64,000 bases of DNA. It comes from Verticillium longisporum. Lineage: Eukaryota > Ascomycota > Sordariomycetes > Glomerellales > Plectosphaerellaceae. Position numbers and translations under genes: made by a program. The stretch's first letter is position 1, and every line of letters starts with the position of its first letter. Location of the stretch: the NCBI GenBank assembly GCA_019188255.1, contig JAETXT010000002.1:6441011-6505010 (forward strand), given 5' to 3'. The notes beneath the pieces were generated by a model. It made no database searches and was not told the DNA's origin. It saw only the letters and a list, made by a program, of their open reading frames with translations. Below are positions 45,121 through 59,195 of the stretch, piece after piece.

Positions 45121-45477
45121 AAAGTGGCGAGTGATCCGGCGGGTGTCTGCACACGATGTAGAGTACCGTCCAATCTCCCGACTTGTGGCCTGTCCTCCCC
45201 TCCTCTTCCTTCTGGCGTGTCTGAGATGGGCAAAGTCCCGCATGTCTCGTGTCCGTATCCATTCCCGTACTCTTCCGATCAAGGTTCTGATCCGGCGAGA
45301 CCATCTGTCACGGTAAGAAATAAACAACGATTGGACGCAACGTACCAGACTGCGCGACGACATGCGATCCAATGTGAACAGTGAAACCGGTGAAACGTTT
45401 GCTGCGGGTGACGTATATGTTTCCAGGCCGTACAGTCCAGCAGTGAACATGTGGCCATTGGTCATGGCTGAGCGGTG

Positions 45478-46705
45478 CTACGCGCTCGTGCTGAAGTAGT
45501 AGTTTTCCCACAAGTACTCGTAGTCTTCCAAGATGCCTCCCACTATGCTGGGCATCCGAGACCTAACACCGCCCACCACGCCCTTCATGACCTTCTCGTA
45601 GAAAGCGCCCCTCATCGTCCACCAGCCCATGGCCCATGCCCTCTTGTTCCACTCGTCGCGCTCGAGTGGCGTCGTCCGGAAACCACGATCCCGTAGCTGT
45701 CGTGCGGCGTACTCGACGCTCAACCCCACTAGCCATGGCGTCCACGACCCCCTATCTTTACTCCGCGCCAACGCCAAAGCATAAATGAGGGGTGCCAAAA
45801 TGTGGAGCACCTCGGCGGCTTGGGCCTGGCCCTGGATCTGGTTCAACAGCTGAGGCGCGGGCTTAATGTCGTCCGAGGTGAGCACCTTGCCGAGCAGATA
45901 GCTACTGATGTCCCCGGGCCGTGGCAGCGACGGCAGGCTCATGCCAGTCCTGGGCATCGCCCATTCCTTCTCGTGTGCCTTGACGCCGTTGTCCGCATCC
46001 TCCACCGGGTCACCGCCGATGAGCTGCTGAAGCTCGTTCGCCGCGGCCGCCTGCTCCTCGGGGTCCTCGGGCACCGGCTCGCGCTCAGGGAGCACTGGCG
46101 TCACAAGAGGCCGCGAGCGCGTGATGCGCAACAACAGCAGCCGGCACAGAGCCTTGATGGCTTCGAGGAGAACGACAACGCGCCACCGCCCACGGTTGCC
46201 ACCCTTTCGTTTCGCTGCCATCTCCCACAGCAGCTGCGTATATGTAACCATCTGCAGGAGCATCGCGACGCGCCGATACATGGTATTGCGTTGCGTCCAG
46301 AACTGCGTGTATCGGTTGTGTGGGGACGGGATTTTGGTGATGGGCAGCCGCGAGAGGGCTCGCGTGAGAAGGGTGTCATGGTAGAGCGACAGCAGCTGCA
46401 CGCTCGAGTGGACAGTCTCGGAGGCTATCTCGGCGTCACGAAAGCGACCTAGACGGTGAAAGATCAGTTGCACGTTGGATGCCGTCGTGTCCATACGAAA
46501 GAAACGTACCTGGAATGACGTATGTGAGGGACCTCAGACCAGATTCAATCTGAGAGACCTGGCTCCCGTTCTTGGTGATGAAATCCTCGTACTTTTGGAG
46601 CCATTTTGGCGGGAGAGATAGGACGCTGCCGATGGAGGAGCGGTATGAAGAGGGTTGCGGCTTTGGCGGGTTGGACTTGGAAAGCCCGTTTAGTGGCGCG
46701 GGCAT
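45478..46705 (-). CDS. PEX16: Peroxin 16 (PEX16), peroxisomal membrane protein
   Basis: Two exons (46705-46510 and 46448-45478) code 388 residues. PEX16 is an integral membrane peroxin that helps insert peroxisomal membrane proteins and form new peroxisomes from the ER. The N terminus keeps PPKWLQKYEDFITKNGSQVS and ESGLRSLTYVIPGRFRDAEI, a strong family signature. The middle part contains YTQLLWEMAAKRKGG and RWRVVVLLEAIKALCRLLLL, and the C-terminal third SVEYAARQLRDRGFR with LERDEWNKRAWAMGWWTMRG and the end EDYEYLWENYYFSTSA. Membrane association is through hydrophobic stretches at ~160-180 and ~275-300. The intron is gtacgt...ctag. Confidence 0.93.
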
Positions 46706-47312
46706 CGCATTGAAGGAGAAGCGCGCGCGACAAGTAGGGGTATCTCGATTGTAGACTGATAGGCGTAGAGTATATTAGAATGAATTACTGAGAAGCGGGT
46801 ATCGTGACAATGGCGCGATCGTGGTTCTGGCGATGATGATGATGATGGGTAATGGGAGGGTAGAGGGAGGGGCTTCGTCGAGAAGCGCGTGTCATGGACG
46901 AAGCATCTCGTCGTTCGGCAGTCATTCAACTGCCAGGCGCAACCGTCAATCAGCCGAGGCAGCTGCTGCTGGGGCGCTCATGCCCCATTCGGTGCAGGAC
47001 GTGAGAGAAACAGTTAGGTGGCCCGAGCGTCACTGGGCTGCCACGGCAGTGACTCCCGAGGTTGGTAAGGTGCCTAGGTACCTAAAGGTGGTACCTTACA
47101 CTGGCCTTCACCCCACAGCCATACTCCCAACATCTTCGATACAGCCTCACGCAGGATGCACGAGATAGGTATATATTGCCGGCGCCAATATCCTTCTATT
47201 CATACATTGTCCACTTGGGTATAAATCTCATTTGCTACTTGAACATTGCACTTCTCCCAGCCGTCGCCCTCACTCGTGCACATGTACATCCATCCCGCCC
47301 GCGACTGACTGT
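46706..47312. other. Intergenic region upstream of PEX16
   Basis: About 600 bp carrying the PEX16 promoter and the 3' side of the Zn2Cys6 gene. It contains gatgatgatgatgatggg near 46832-46849 and the palindrome TAGGTACCTA at 47075-47084, followed by aaaggtggtacc. Confidence 0.55.
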
Positions 47313-50130
47313 TCACAGCTTCTCAAACCCAGCATCGCGCAACAGCTGTCCAGTCGGCAGCATTGGGCGCCCTTGCATGGGGAAGGGCCAGAACAGATGA
47401 TTTTCCGCTGCGGCCGACATGGCAGCACGCGCATATGCCTTGCCCTCCGTCGTCTCTTCTTGTTCCCCGCTGCCAGATGCCAGCGCCGACAGCCCTTCTA
47501 CGGAAGACATCTCTCGCGGGAATCCGTCACCCGCGCCGGTACCCCATTCGCAGACAAAGTCCTCCTCGCGTACGTTGGGCGCAAAAAAGTTGAGGCTACT
47601 CGTAAACGGCCTGGCGCTGCGTGCATACTCTTCCAGCGGCACGTCGTCGCTGCCCATGTCCACCTCAATATTCCACTTGTGCGCGAGATAGCGGAGAATG
47701 TTGAGCGCCTGCTCGGCAAAGTGGTGGCATGGCGACATCTCTTTCAGGTCTTCGACGCCTTGCTTTATAGCCTGTGCCACGTGACTGTCGACGGAGTCCT
47801 TGGCTTCCTCAGAAGGGTTCATGATCCCTTCCTTCTTGTTTGACGACTGAGTCACCGGCGCGCTGATTGCAAGATGCATGATGGCCGACGTCAGAACAAA
47901 GTACGGCACGAACGATGGCGTGCGACGAAGAGTGTAGAGTTGAGAGTGCGAGCGGAGGAGTCCCTGGATCGCATCTGCCGCTTGCGAGCAGACATCGCGA
48001 GGAGATATCTTTGAGCCAATAATCCTCAGCTTGATCAGGGGTCGGAAAAGCAGCAGGATAGCAAAGTGATAGTACATGCTACCACAAGAGTCAGCGTTGT
48101 GGGAAAGGAAGAAGGAAAAGAAGCTCTCAGGTCCAGACTGCTGGTGAAAAGGGGGGGGGGACCTACTGTGTGAAGAGAACGGCCGGCGTGAAGTTATGGC
48201 CGAGACGGAGCACCTCAGGGATGCGGTCGTACCAATTAAGGTACTGCGTATAGAGGCTGAGAAGGTCACGACTTGTCAAAGGTCGGCCGGGCGAGTGGAG
48301 GACATAAAGCGACTGGTGTACGAGTTCGCTCAGTTCACAGAAACACCTGTACACCGATCGTACATTGGAAGGCTGCTCCGCTGAGCGCTGCAGCGGCGCA
48401 CCTGTACACAGAGTCAGCAGCGAACAGAAAGCCGAGGCTGGACTTGGTGGGAATATCATACCATCGTCAGTATACGGAATCCACAGGGACGCCTCTATAT
48501 CGTCAATGATGGCCGGTTTGGGAGGTAGGTGAGGATAACAGGAACACTGAGGTAGTGAGCCTGTGGCAAGGGACCAGGCACTTGATGAAAAGCATCGTTA
48601 GTGTGGGGTCTCAACGCTTGTTCCGTGTGATCATGAGAAGCATACTGGTCAAGCCCAAAAGCGCCCCAGAACGTCGCGGCCTGCACGGCAAGCTCATCTG
48701 CATCTCCATCCCCGTCGATTTGGTGGAGCCCCATCTCTATTGCAAGCCGGATGCTCTGACCCGCGTAGTACCAGCTCTCGGAATCGCGTCCGCAGCTGGC
48801 CTCACGTATCGACATGATACCCAGCGCCTGGATGGTAGTCAAGGTATGATGATCCTCCTCCAAGTAGAAGAGACGTTGGCTTTCCTTGAAGAAGTGATCT
48901 CCCGAAGTGTACGGGTCATCGGGAACGGCACGGGTGGACGGCTTTGTTGAGAACCGGCAGCCCAAGGCGAGTAGGGCGTTCACCAGAATGGGCGAGCAGT
49001 AGCGTGGCCTGCCTTGTTGAAAGTCTTTGAGAAAATGTTCCTTGCTCAAAGAAGCAAACGTGGGATATTCCCAGCAAAAGTAGAGCGCCAGAAGATGTTG
49101 AACAAGGACAATATCTGTCGAGATGTTTGACCAGGTGCTGGCTGGTGCCTTCATCTTGGGAGCCTTGAGCGGTGCAAGTACCTGGTCGAGACCCCTATAG
49201 GACATGACACTCGTTTCGACATGTTCGCCGCCGACAGAGTCGCCCCAATAGCCAACCTTGTTCTGTGGTGGCTGGTTGCTCCCGTCGGTGTTCCAATTCA
49301 TCGAGTCAGGATGCGACTGAGAGGTGCTCCTCGTGCTGTGGCTATAGGATGAAAAGTTCCAGGGGCTGTTTGGGTCGAGTTCCTGTCTAAGGCCAGACGG
49401 CTGGCTGGCAGTCAATGGGCCTTTGTTAGACGGGCCGCCGCGTCCAAGTCCCAGGGTTGTGATGGGAGCCAGAGAAACTGCAGAAGATCCCGAGGGCTCT
49501 CCAGTTGACCGACCAAAAGATGGTACCGAGCCGGCCGGCGGCAGGGCCACTCCGAGCCAGTCGGATATGGCCTCTACGGACTGGCCGCTGCGCAGGCGCT
49601 TGAGGACTTCCTCCCAAGCATCTGGCCGCACGAGGGCAGCGAAGACCTGATCGCTCGAGCGCTGTCGATAGCGCAGCTGCTCAATTTCAGTGCGGAGGTT
49701 CTCCTTGGACTGGCGCACCGGTATCTCGTAAACGCACTCAATGTCCTTTTGGCCCTGACAGCGACTACACGGTTTGCGTCCATCGCACTGGATGGGAGGC
49801 GCGCGAGTCAGTCGCGCTCTCGAGCAACTGGCGGGGGCGGGGCACGTACCTTTGCCCGCTTCTTTCGACATTCTGTGCAGGCATTGGGGTTACAATCCCC
49901 AGCCCTCGACGCCGTTTAGACAGCGGGTTGTGCGATGCCGGTGGTTGCTGGGCTGGTGTCGAGCCCGATGGGCCAAGGGAGGGGGGTCCAGAGCTCGAAG
50001 GCGCGGGCGGTGTTGAATTGGCTTGGGTTTCCGAGGGCGCGGCGGAGGAGGAGGCCTGCCCATCACCATCATGGCTGTCGCTGTTTGCCTCCTCCATTTT
50101 GGGAGACGCAGTGCGTTTCAGGATGGGCAA
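47313..50130 (-). CDS. Zn2Cys6 fungal transcription factor; -1 frameshift at the zinc cluster
   Basis: Exons are 50130-49850, 49787-48646, 48580-48462, 48401-48167 and 48078-47313 (repaired length ~847 residues). Exon 1 leads into RRRGLGIVTP, and exon 2 completes a Zn2Cys6 cluster C-x2-C-x6-C-x5-C-x2-C-x7-C (CTEC in exon 1, then CDGRKPCSRC in exon 2), followed by a basic/coiled stretch RQSKENLRTEIEQLR. Further on is a PF04082-like middle homology region (TDIVLVQHLLALYFCWEYPT, then AWSLATGSLPQC across the second intron). CTEC lies one frame away from the TP text: one C is missing in a run of four (49890-49893). Exon sum 2543 nt also lacks one base. The pattern recalls the nirA/NIT4-type group, but the target is unknown. 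An assembly error is likely. Confidence 0.85.
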
Positions 50131-51688
50131 CTCTTGCCGGGGCGTCGGTTGAACGAGTCGAATTCAGCCTCCTTGGTTGGGAGTTTGTATTACGGTCGCG
50201 GACAGGGAAGCTTTCGTGATCGATTCAACATGCTGAGGCCCTCCGCGACCGGCGTGTTGGCGGTTGACGACTTGGTTTATTGACAGTATGAAAACAGGGT
50301 GGTTTTGGTTGTGAAGCGACGGTGGGCTATCTCATCTTCCGGTCAGCAAGAAAGTCTGCAGTTCGGGAACGGAATCGCGCGGGAGAGGTCAACCACGGGC
50401 AGTGAGGCATTCCAGTGCGCATCGTTCGTGGCATGTGCGGGCAAGTACAGGCAAGTACAGGCAGGTAAACGCGAAGGAGGGATGAACTCAACACGTGTGG
50501 ATAGCTTGCGTACAATGGGGGAAAAAAGCTTACGTCCGGTCAGCTGTATTCTAGCTCGCAGCCTCTGTTTGCCTAAGCTCCATGGAAGCAGCAGTAGTCA
50601 ACACTGCGCCAAAGAGCTTCGAGGATCGGGATGGCGCAAGATGAGAGCCTGCCAGGTACGCTCTTGGTGAGTTGTGCTTCTCAACAATGGCAACGGAAAA
50701 AGGGATCGCGGACAGGCAGCTTGGATTGTGCCTTCGTCTGGACCTCGCTTTTCGTCGTGTGTTGTTGCTTTGACTGTCTCGGAGGTTTTTGGCAGTCACG
50801 CGTGGAAGGAGATGCGGGGGGGTTAGGTGAATATGCAAGGGAATTCAAGAAATCCGAGGATTCGAGGTCAGGATCTGACTTGCGACACTGAGCTTCTGTG
50901 CCCCCCCAAAGTCTTGTAACGAGCCTATGAACTGCACAGTTCAGTTGGTGGCAGATGCAAGCCCCCTCACTGACAGCCGATGCCATCATCGGACCAGCAG
51001 AACTACGCCAATGGGGAGCTGATGCCAATGCCTGCTCGATGGGAATCCCACCTGATGGCCCCAGGGCTAAGTGGCGCATGTTTCCCGCCCGAGCTTCCAG
51101 AGCTCGAGTTGCACCGCGGAGGGCGAGCTCGGCACCTACCTGCCTGTAAGGTACCTGGGGTAGAGACATTCATTCGCGAGCAAACACGCCTGCTGAGTTG
51201 CCTAGCAGAAAGGCAGGTAGCTAGGTGATCCGTAGCGCGGCGCGCCATACTGGATTCAGCCTCATGACGTCATAATGATGGTTCACGGCATGTACCCCGG
51301 TCGCCAGCGCAACACCGTTCCAAAGTCAATCGTTCTACCAACTCGGGAACATGGCAGATTCTCACAGATCTGCCGCTCAGGCTTGTCGAACCCACCAAAG
51401 TTACGTACACGAGACTGGATCCTGCCCTGCCTTCCTTGCTCAGTGCGTATCCATCATGGAGGCCCTGCTTGAGGCAGTCTGGTGGCATCGGCGATCATGC
51501 TTCCTGGCGGCCGTTACCTGCAAAATCGCATTCATGCATATATCGGCTTCGTGTACCGTTCAGACTCGCTGTATGCTACAAAAGTCCCCATAACCTAGTC
51601 CATACGAAACTCATTCGCACAAAAGGCCCTCCAAGGCGTGACAAAAGAAATCGTTGCACGGAGCCAGTCGTGACTGACTGCCCCTTGC
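50131..51688. other. Intergenic region
   Basis: 1.56 kb between the start of the Zn2Cys6 gene and the 3' end of the BRL1-like gene. It contains gcaagtacag doubled at 50440-50459 and AGGTACCT near 51148. I see no gene. Confidence 0.5.
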
Positions 51689-53266
51689 TCAATAGCCCTT
51701 ACTCGGGGATCGCCCGTACTTGACCGGACTTCGGCTGTAGTCTCCCTTGCTCGGACTCCTTCTCGACGGTGTTTGCGGGGGCGGCAGAATGGCCTTGCGG
51801 AACGGCGGTGATGCGCCATCCGTGTCTGTTCCGTCGGCGTCAAAGTCGAGCTGCCGGCGATGGGATGGCGTCTGTATTGGCACCCACATGTAGGCCTGCG
51901 CTGAGTCGCCTGGGAATCCCGAGGGCTGCGGGTGGTGGCCCACGTCGGCTGCTGCGTTGGAAGGAACGGGGTGCACGGCCTTGGCGCTCGTTCCTATCTG
52001 CACATGGCTCCAGGCATTGAGTCCTAGGCAGAGAAGCAAGATGCCAAAGAAGAAAAACTACAGAGACGACAGATGATTAGTAAATGCTCAGTGATCGCAA
52101 GAACGCCAAAGGCGCAGACAATAGCGTACCCAGGCATGAAGGCTCATGGTTCCGGCAAATTCGTTGATGACCTCTGCCACCTGTTTGGCCGTGTTCTTGA
52201 CCCGCATGATGGACTCTGGGTCCTGAATGCGGCACTCGTCCCACTCATCGCACATGGCCTTCAACGCAGGCCTGTCCTTCTTCTCGCAGCCATTGAGGAT
52301 GTACTGGTTGTTGCACTCGAGTGCCTTGGTGACAATGTCGCGCCGCGCCGCGTCATGGGCGTTGGCAATGTCTGTGCTGACGGTGGAGAACAGAGACCAG
52401 CCAAAGTAGAGGAACACACTGACGACGCCGGCGTTGACGAAGAATGTCATCCATTTGGCCAGGTTGTCGGGCATATTCGGGTTCTGGTTGATTGTCTGGA
52501 CAATGGTCTCAAACCAGCCTTTTGACGCGCCTGATTTCTTCTTCGAGCCCTTGACGCCCTGTTTCTGCCGTTGATATTCATCCTCGTCTTCCGAATCAGA
52601 TGCAGACGTCTCTCGCGACGAGTCGTAACGCACGTTGCCGACATCCCGGTCATAGTTGTGCCGCTTGCGCTTGCGCAGCGCCCCAGCATGGTCGCGGTGA
52701 GCTCGTGAGATCTCGCCTTTGCCCGGCATATGTCGCTTGAGGTGTTGGCCGGGTGACCTTGCATAGCGCAGGTTCTTGTTGATCCTGGAAGGAGACATGC
52801 CGCCCATGGTGAGGTCCGTGGTGCGATCAACGTCGGGTGTGTCGTTGGGAAGATCCGAGGCTTCAGTCAGCGCGGGACTGCTCTCGGCCTCCGAGAAGAG
52901 TGAATCATCAAAAGGCTTGCGTGGCGACGTGAAGGCGGGATTCCTGAAAGGCGGTGCCGTGCTGGAGTGTTGGATGCGTGGCGAGAAGAGGGAGGTTTGC
53001 GGCAACGGAGGCAAGGGCTTCGATGGGCTGCTGGCAAACGGGTTCGGTCGGCTGGAGCTGAACTTGCTGGGAGAACTGAAATCTGCAGCTGGGTTAGCGC
53101 TGAAGTGTGAGATCCAAGGCAGGAGTGAGGGTCTGAAGAAGGAAGACGCACCGATGCGTGTCGCCTGGCTTTTGGCGACATGAGAAAATGGACTGGTGGC
53201 ATCCAGTGGGCCCCTCTGATCTTGGTATTCCCACTCCATGGGACTTTCGTACGTCCTGCGATCCAT
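51689..53266 (-). CDS. BRL1/BRR6-type nuclear envelope protein
   Basis: Exons 53266-53152, 53082-52130 and 52057-51689 code 478 residues. The first intron (53151-53083) is 69 nt, so it would also read through in frame; I removed it because it has donor gtgcgt, a gctaac branch site and acceptor gcag, and because the spliced text TRIDFSSPSK is typical of the family. The C-terminal half carries a Brl1/Brr6 domain: first membrane segment KWMTFFVNAGVVSVFLYFGW, then four Cys in the lumenal loop (ECNNQYILNGC and MCDEWDEC) forming disulfides, and after the last intron the second membrane segment FFFFGILLLCLGLNAW. These proteins act in lipid homeostasis and nuclear pore assembly. The N-terminal half is basic and disordered (LFSEAESSPALTEASD, KRKRHNYDRD). 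Confidence 0.88.
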
Positions 53267-53877
53267 GTTTAATGTAGTATTTTGCGCCCAAGGACTGCTT
53301 TGGTCAAGATTGTAACGAAGGAGGAAAACAAGGGTGCAACGGTCGCAGCATAGGGTGTGCGCTCCAGGCGGAAAATGAGATGGCCTGGACGTCTGGAATT
53401 CTGTCGGCATCCAAAGTAAACATTGCCCCTCGCCTCAGGCAACGCGACCCGCTCGCCGGCCGCTGCATGCCCGCGCGAGCTCTTCCACACTACCGAAGTT
53501 TACCCGCCGGGCTGTACGTACCTAACCCGTGGCGCGTTTGTCCGAGAGCTGAGAGAGAGAAGGAGAGTGTGGGCATTGAATGGGCTGGACGCTTGGACCA
53601 TCGTCACTTCTATGTTCCGTACCTTACTTTTCGAGTTGAGGCGAGACCACCCGTCTTCTCTCAACTAGATACCATAATCTTCACGCGACATCCGACGGCA
53701 TCGGCAAATCCTCTTTACGCCATAAGCTCACTACGGCACATCCCAAGAAGCACCCGAAACACGTTGACTTTCACGAGGAAATCCACTCACTACGGAAAGG
53801 AGAGCCGTACCTACGGCCCCAGACACTCTCTTTGATACCTGCTCTTGTCAACGCCGGGTCGCCACAAACTCTTCACA
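53267..53877. promoter_or_regulatory. Divergent intergenic region, BRL1 / IWS1 promoters
   Basis: 611 bp between the start codons of BRL1-like (-) and IWS1 (+), so both promoters must lie here. No TATA box or shared element is obvious. Confidence 0.6.
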
Positions 53878-55294
53878 ATGTCCGACATCGAGTCGCTCCC
53901 GGGCTCTCCGGTCGCCGTCGGTCAAGATGCCGTCGACGATGTTGAGGAGCCCCGTGAGGGCGTCGACGGAGCCACGGCCGAGGACCTCTCCGATGTCGAG
54001 TCCGACGCCCTTTCCGAGATTGACGAGAATCAGTTCGAAGACTACGACCCCGAGACGGCCAACATTGAGGATCGCCCCGTAGCCGTGGACGAGGATGTTG
54101 CAAAGACCCTGAAGGCCTCCAAGAGGAAGCAGGCGGACGGCGACAAGACGAGGAAGCCGAAGGAGGGCCGCCGCGAGAAGAAGCGCTCACGCGCCGACGA
54201 GGACGAGGCTGCGGATGGCGACTTTGATGAGAGCAGGCCGTCGCGGAAATCCCGCCGCGGCGCAGAGCCGCGGCCCCGCGCGCAGAAACCATCGCCCCAG
54301 CCGGAGAACGAGGACCATCTCTCGCCTGAGGAGCGGAGGCAAAGAGCGATCGACCGCACGCTGGACGGTGTCTTCAAGAAGCCTACGAAGAGGAGAAAGA
54401 GGAAGGACGAGGAGGTATGTGTTCGCCAAGATCTGGGTCCCGATGGACATGACAGGGCCATGGTTTACTAACGTTGACGACAGGACTTGGAAGACGAGAT
54501 TGACGATCACATTGCCTCGCTGAAGCTTCGCATGGAAGGCGCCTGCGAGTCGGACAACAACGCTCGTGAGGCCGGCCAGCCCGCCGTCCACAAGCTGAAG
54601 CTGCTGCCAGAGGTCACAGCTCTGCTGAACCGTACTACCGTCCAGCACGCCGTGCTCGACCCGGACACCAACTTCCTCCAGCACGTCAAGTTCTTCCTCG
54701 AGCCCCTCAACGACGGCAGTCTGCCCGCGTATAACATTCAGCGAGACATTTTTACCGCGCTCTGCAACCTGACCCTGGAGAAGGAAGTCCTCCTCAGTTC
54801 CGGCATCGGCAAGGTCGTCCTCTTCTACAAGCACTCGAAGCGGCCCGAAGTCAGCATCAAGCGCATGGCCGACCGCCTCCTCGGCGAATGGAGCCGTCCC
54901 CTGCTGAAGCGCACCGACGATTACAGGAAGCGCCAGATTGAGACGCGCGACTACGACTACGAGTTTGTTATCCCTCATCCAGAAGATCCCGGTGACCCCT
55001 CCCTGCTAACAAGTTTGTCTCCTTTCCAGCGCCCACAAGGCCTCCCTGCGCAACGCAAACTCGCAGTACACACTCGCCCAGCGCCCCTCCATCTCGGCCC
55101 GCGACGCCGAGCGCGAGCGCTTCCTCGCCAACGGCGTCAAGAGCAATCGCGCCCGCCCCGGCGGCCTGCCTGCCAGCTACAGCATCGCCCCCGTGAGCAC
55201 GTTCGACCCGACGACGGCGCCCGACCACCGCCCCATCGGCGCCAGCGGCGCAGAGGCCTTCCGCAAGATGACCCAGAAGGCGAAGAAGCGTTGA
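53878..55294 (+). CDS. IWS1: IWS1/SPN1 transcription elongation factor
   Basis: Three exons (53878-54414, 54484-54962, 55030-55294) code 426 residues. IWS1 binds Spt6 and RNA polymerase II and acts in elongation and chromatin. The N terminus is acidic and disordered (SDIESLPGSPVAVG, SDVESDALSEIDENQFEDYD), then basic (KKPTKRRKRKDEE). The core is a TFIIS N-terminal (LW) helical domain at ~215-330: HKLKLLPEVTALLNRTTVQH, FLEPLNDGSLPAYNIQRDIF, LLSSGIGKVVLFYKHSKRPE, followed by LGEWSRPLLKR. The C terminus after the last intron is AHKASLRNANSQYTLAQRPS with PVSTFDPTTAPDHRPIGASG, also typical. The second intron has an unusual donor, gtttgt. The first ATG upstream (53845) adds 11 residues and is less likely. 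Confidence 0.93.
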
Positions 55295-56200
55295 GCAGCG
55301 GGGACATCTAGATTTGGTGAGGTGGGGCGACGCATGTTCAAGAGGGCATGTCACGGTAGGGATCGGGGATACGGCGTTCAGGCTCTTGTTATGCAAGGTA
55401 GGGATGTCGAGATTTCGTGGCCCCCTCCGCCCCCTCGAGACCGCTGCGCGCTCCGCGTGGCGATTATCTATCTCGTCGAGATTGGCACCAATTCACAAGA
55501 TTTGAAAATGAAAACCCGGCCCACAATGGCGCCCCCTCTTCATTATTCGCCGTGTGTGTATGGCCATACATGTAATGCGAAACGGGACCTACAGAGAAGA
55601 AAAAGGAGCGGGACGCAAGACGCACGCATTGCACGACCTCGGACGGCGTGGACCGAATGACGAGCTTAGTTCACATGTCATCGCAACTCGTGTGGCCGCT
55701 TGTGAAAGAGGTGCAGTGATCACGCAGTGCCCCGACATGACCCGTGGACTCTCAATTGAGTGCTCACTTTGATTCCAAGGCACAAACTCCATGAAAAGTC
55801 AGTGGTCTATCTATCCTTCATGCAGACCGACAAGCCATGAATAACAAGCTCCCAGCTGCGGTACTCCTCAAACCGGTTCCACCGATTGTGGTGTAGGCTG
55901 CTCGGCGTATAGCAATGTGTAGTATAGCAACGTCGGCATGTTCCTGTCTCCTTGGCCCATCATCTGTTCGTCCAGTGCACGTGTTTGTTTGACTTCCCAC
56001 AACAACGCTCTTCCTAAAACGTGGAGGCACAGCCATTGCCCAGACTTGAAACCCGCGATGAGAGGGACCAAGCAAACGTTGGCCAGCGATGTGTTGTGTT
56101 GTGACGGGACGAGAAAGGGCTCAGCACCTTTCGTATCCTCAAGTTGTTCTGTGCGGTTGCGATGTGTTCCGATTCATGTTGTCATAAGTAGTGAAATCCA
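55295..56200. other. Convergent 3' intergenic region
   Basis: About 900 bp between the IWS1 and SRPK stop codons. I see no coding, RNA or repeat feature. Confidence 0.5.
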
Positions 56201-58961
<2,761 letters not shown>

Positions 58962-59195
58962 TCATGTCGAAAAAAAGGGGACAGCAAGGAAAGTCGAATG
59001 GACGTACTGGGGAGTTTCTGTGGTTATGATGGGCTTCAGGGCTTCCTTCTTCTTCTTCTTGGGCGCCCCCGCGCTCCCGTTGGCGACGGCAGGTGTCGCG
59101 ACAGGCTCGAGTTCAGGGTCGGGATCGGACTTTTGCGTGGCCGAGGCCTTCTGCGCTGCCGCAGCCTCTTGGGCCTGTTCCTGCTCGCCGGCCAT
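58962..59195 (-). CDS. Small Ala/Lys-rich hypothetical protein (or first exon)
   Basis: The frame begins MAGEQEQAQEAAAAQKASAT, continues with SAGAPKKKKKEALKPIITTE and reaches a stop at 58962. A consensus-like donor (gtacgt) follows TTETP near 59007, so the true protein may be spliced to a downstream exon that I could not identify. It is disordered and lysine-rich, without a membrane segment. Either a 77-residue protein or the N terminus of a larger one. Function unknown. Confidence 0.4.
   Translation of the reverse strand: MAGEQEQAQEAAAAQKASATQKSDPDPELEPVATPAVANGSAGAPKKKKKEALKPIITTETPQYVHSTFLAVPFFST

Larger units (their letters stand above)
42018..45477. other. Intergenic region with palindromes, microsatellites and tRNA-like remnant
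   Basis: 3.5 kb between the starts of the 707-residue gene and the 3' end of PEX16. It holds two CAAGGTACCTTG palindromes, the TTTGC repeat at 43769-43837, GA-rich (44131-44165) and GTGC-rich (44303-44333) microsatellites and a tRNA-like remnant at 45076-45120. The first few hundred bases upstream of 42017 are pyrimidine-rich leader, with ccagcaccagcaccaacac repeats near 42250-42280. No gene is supported. Confidence 0.55.

Noticed and set aside
45802..46452. 216-codon plus-strand frame
   Set aside because: Antisense shadow of the second PEX16 exon.
49780..49920. Alternative start or intron to bring CTEC into frame in the Zn2Cys6 gene
   Set aside because: The CTEC frame has a stop just upstream with no ATG between, and the expected family text continues across the shift, so a one-base deletion is simpler.
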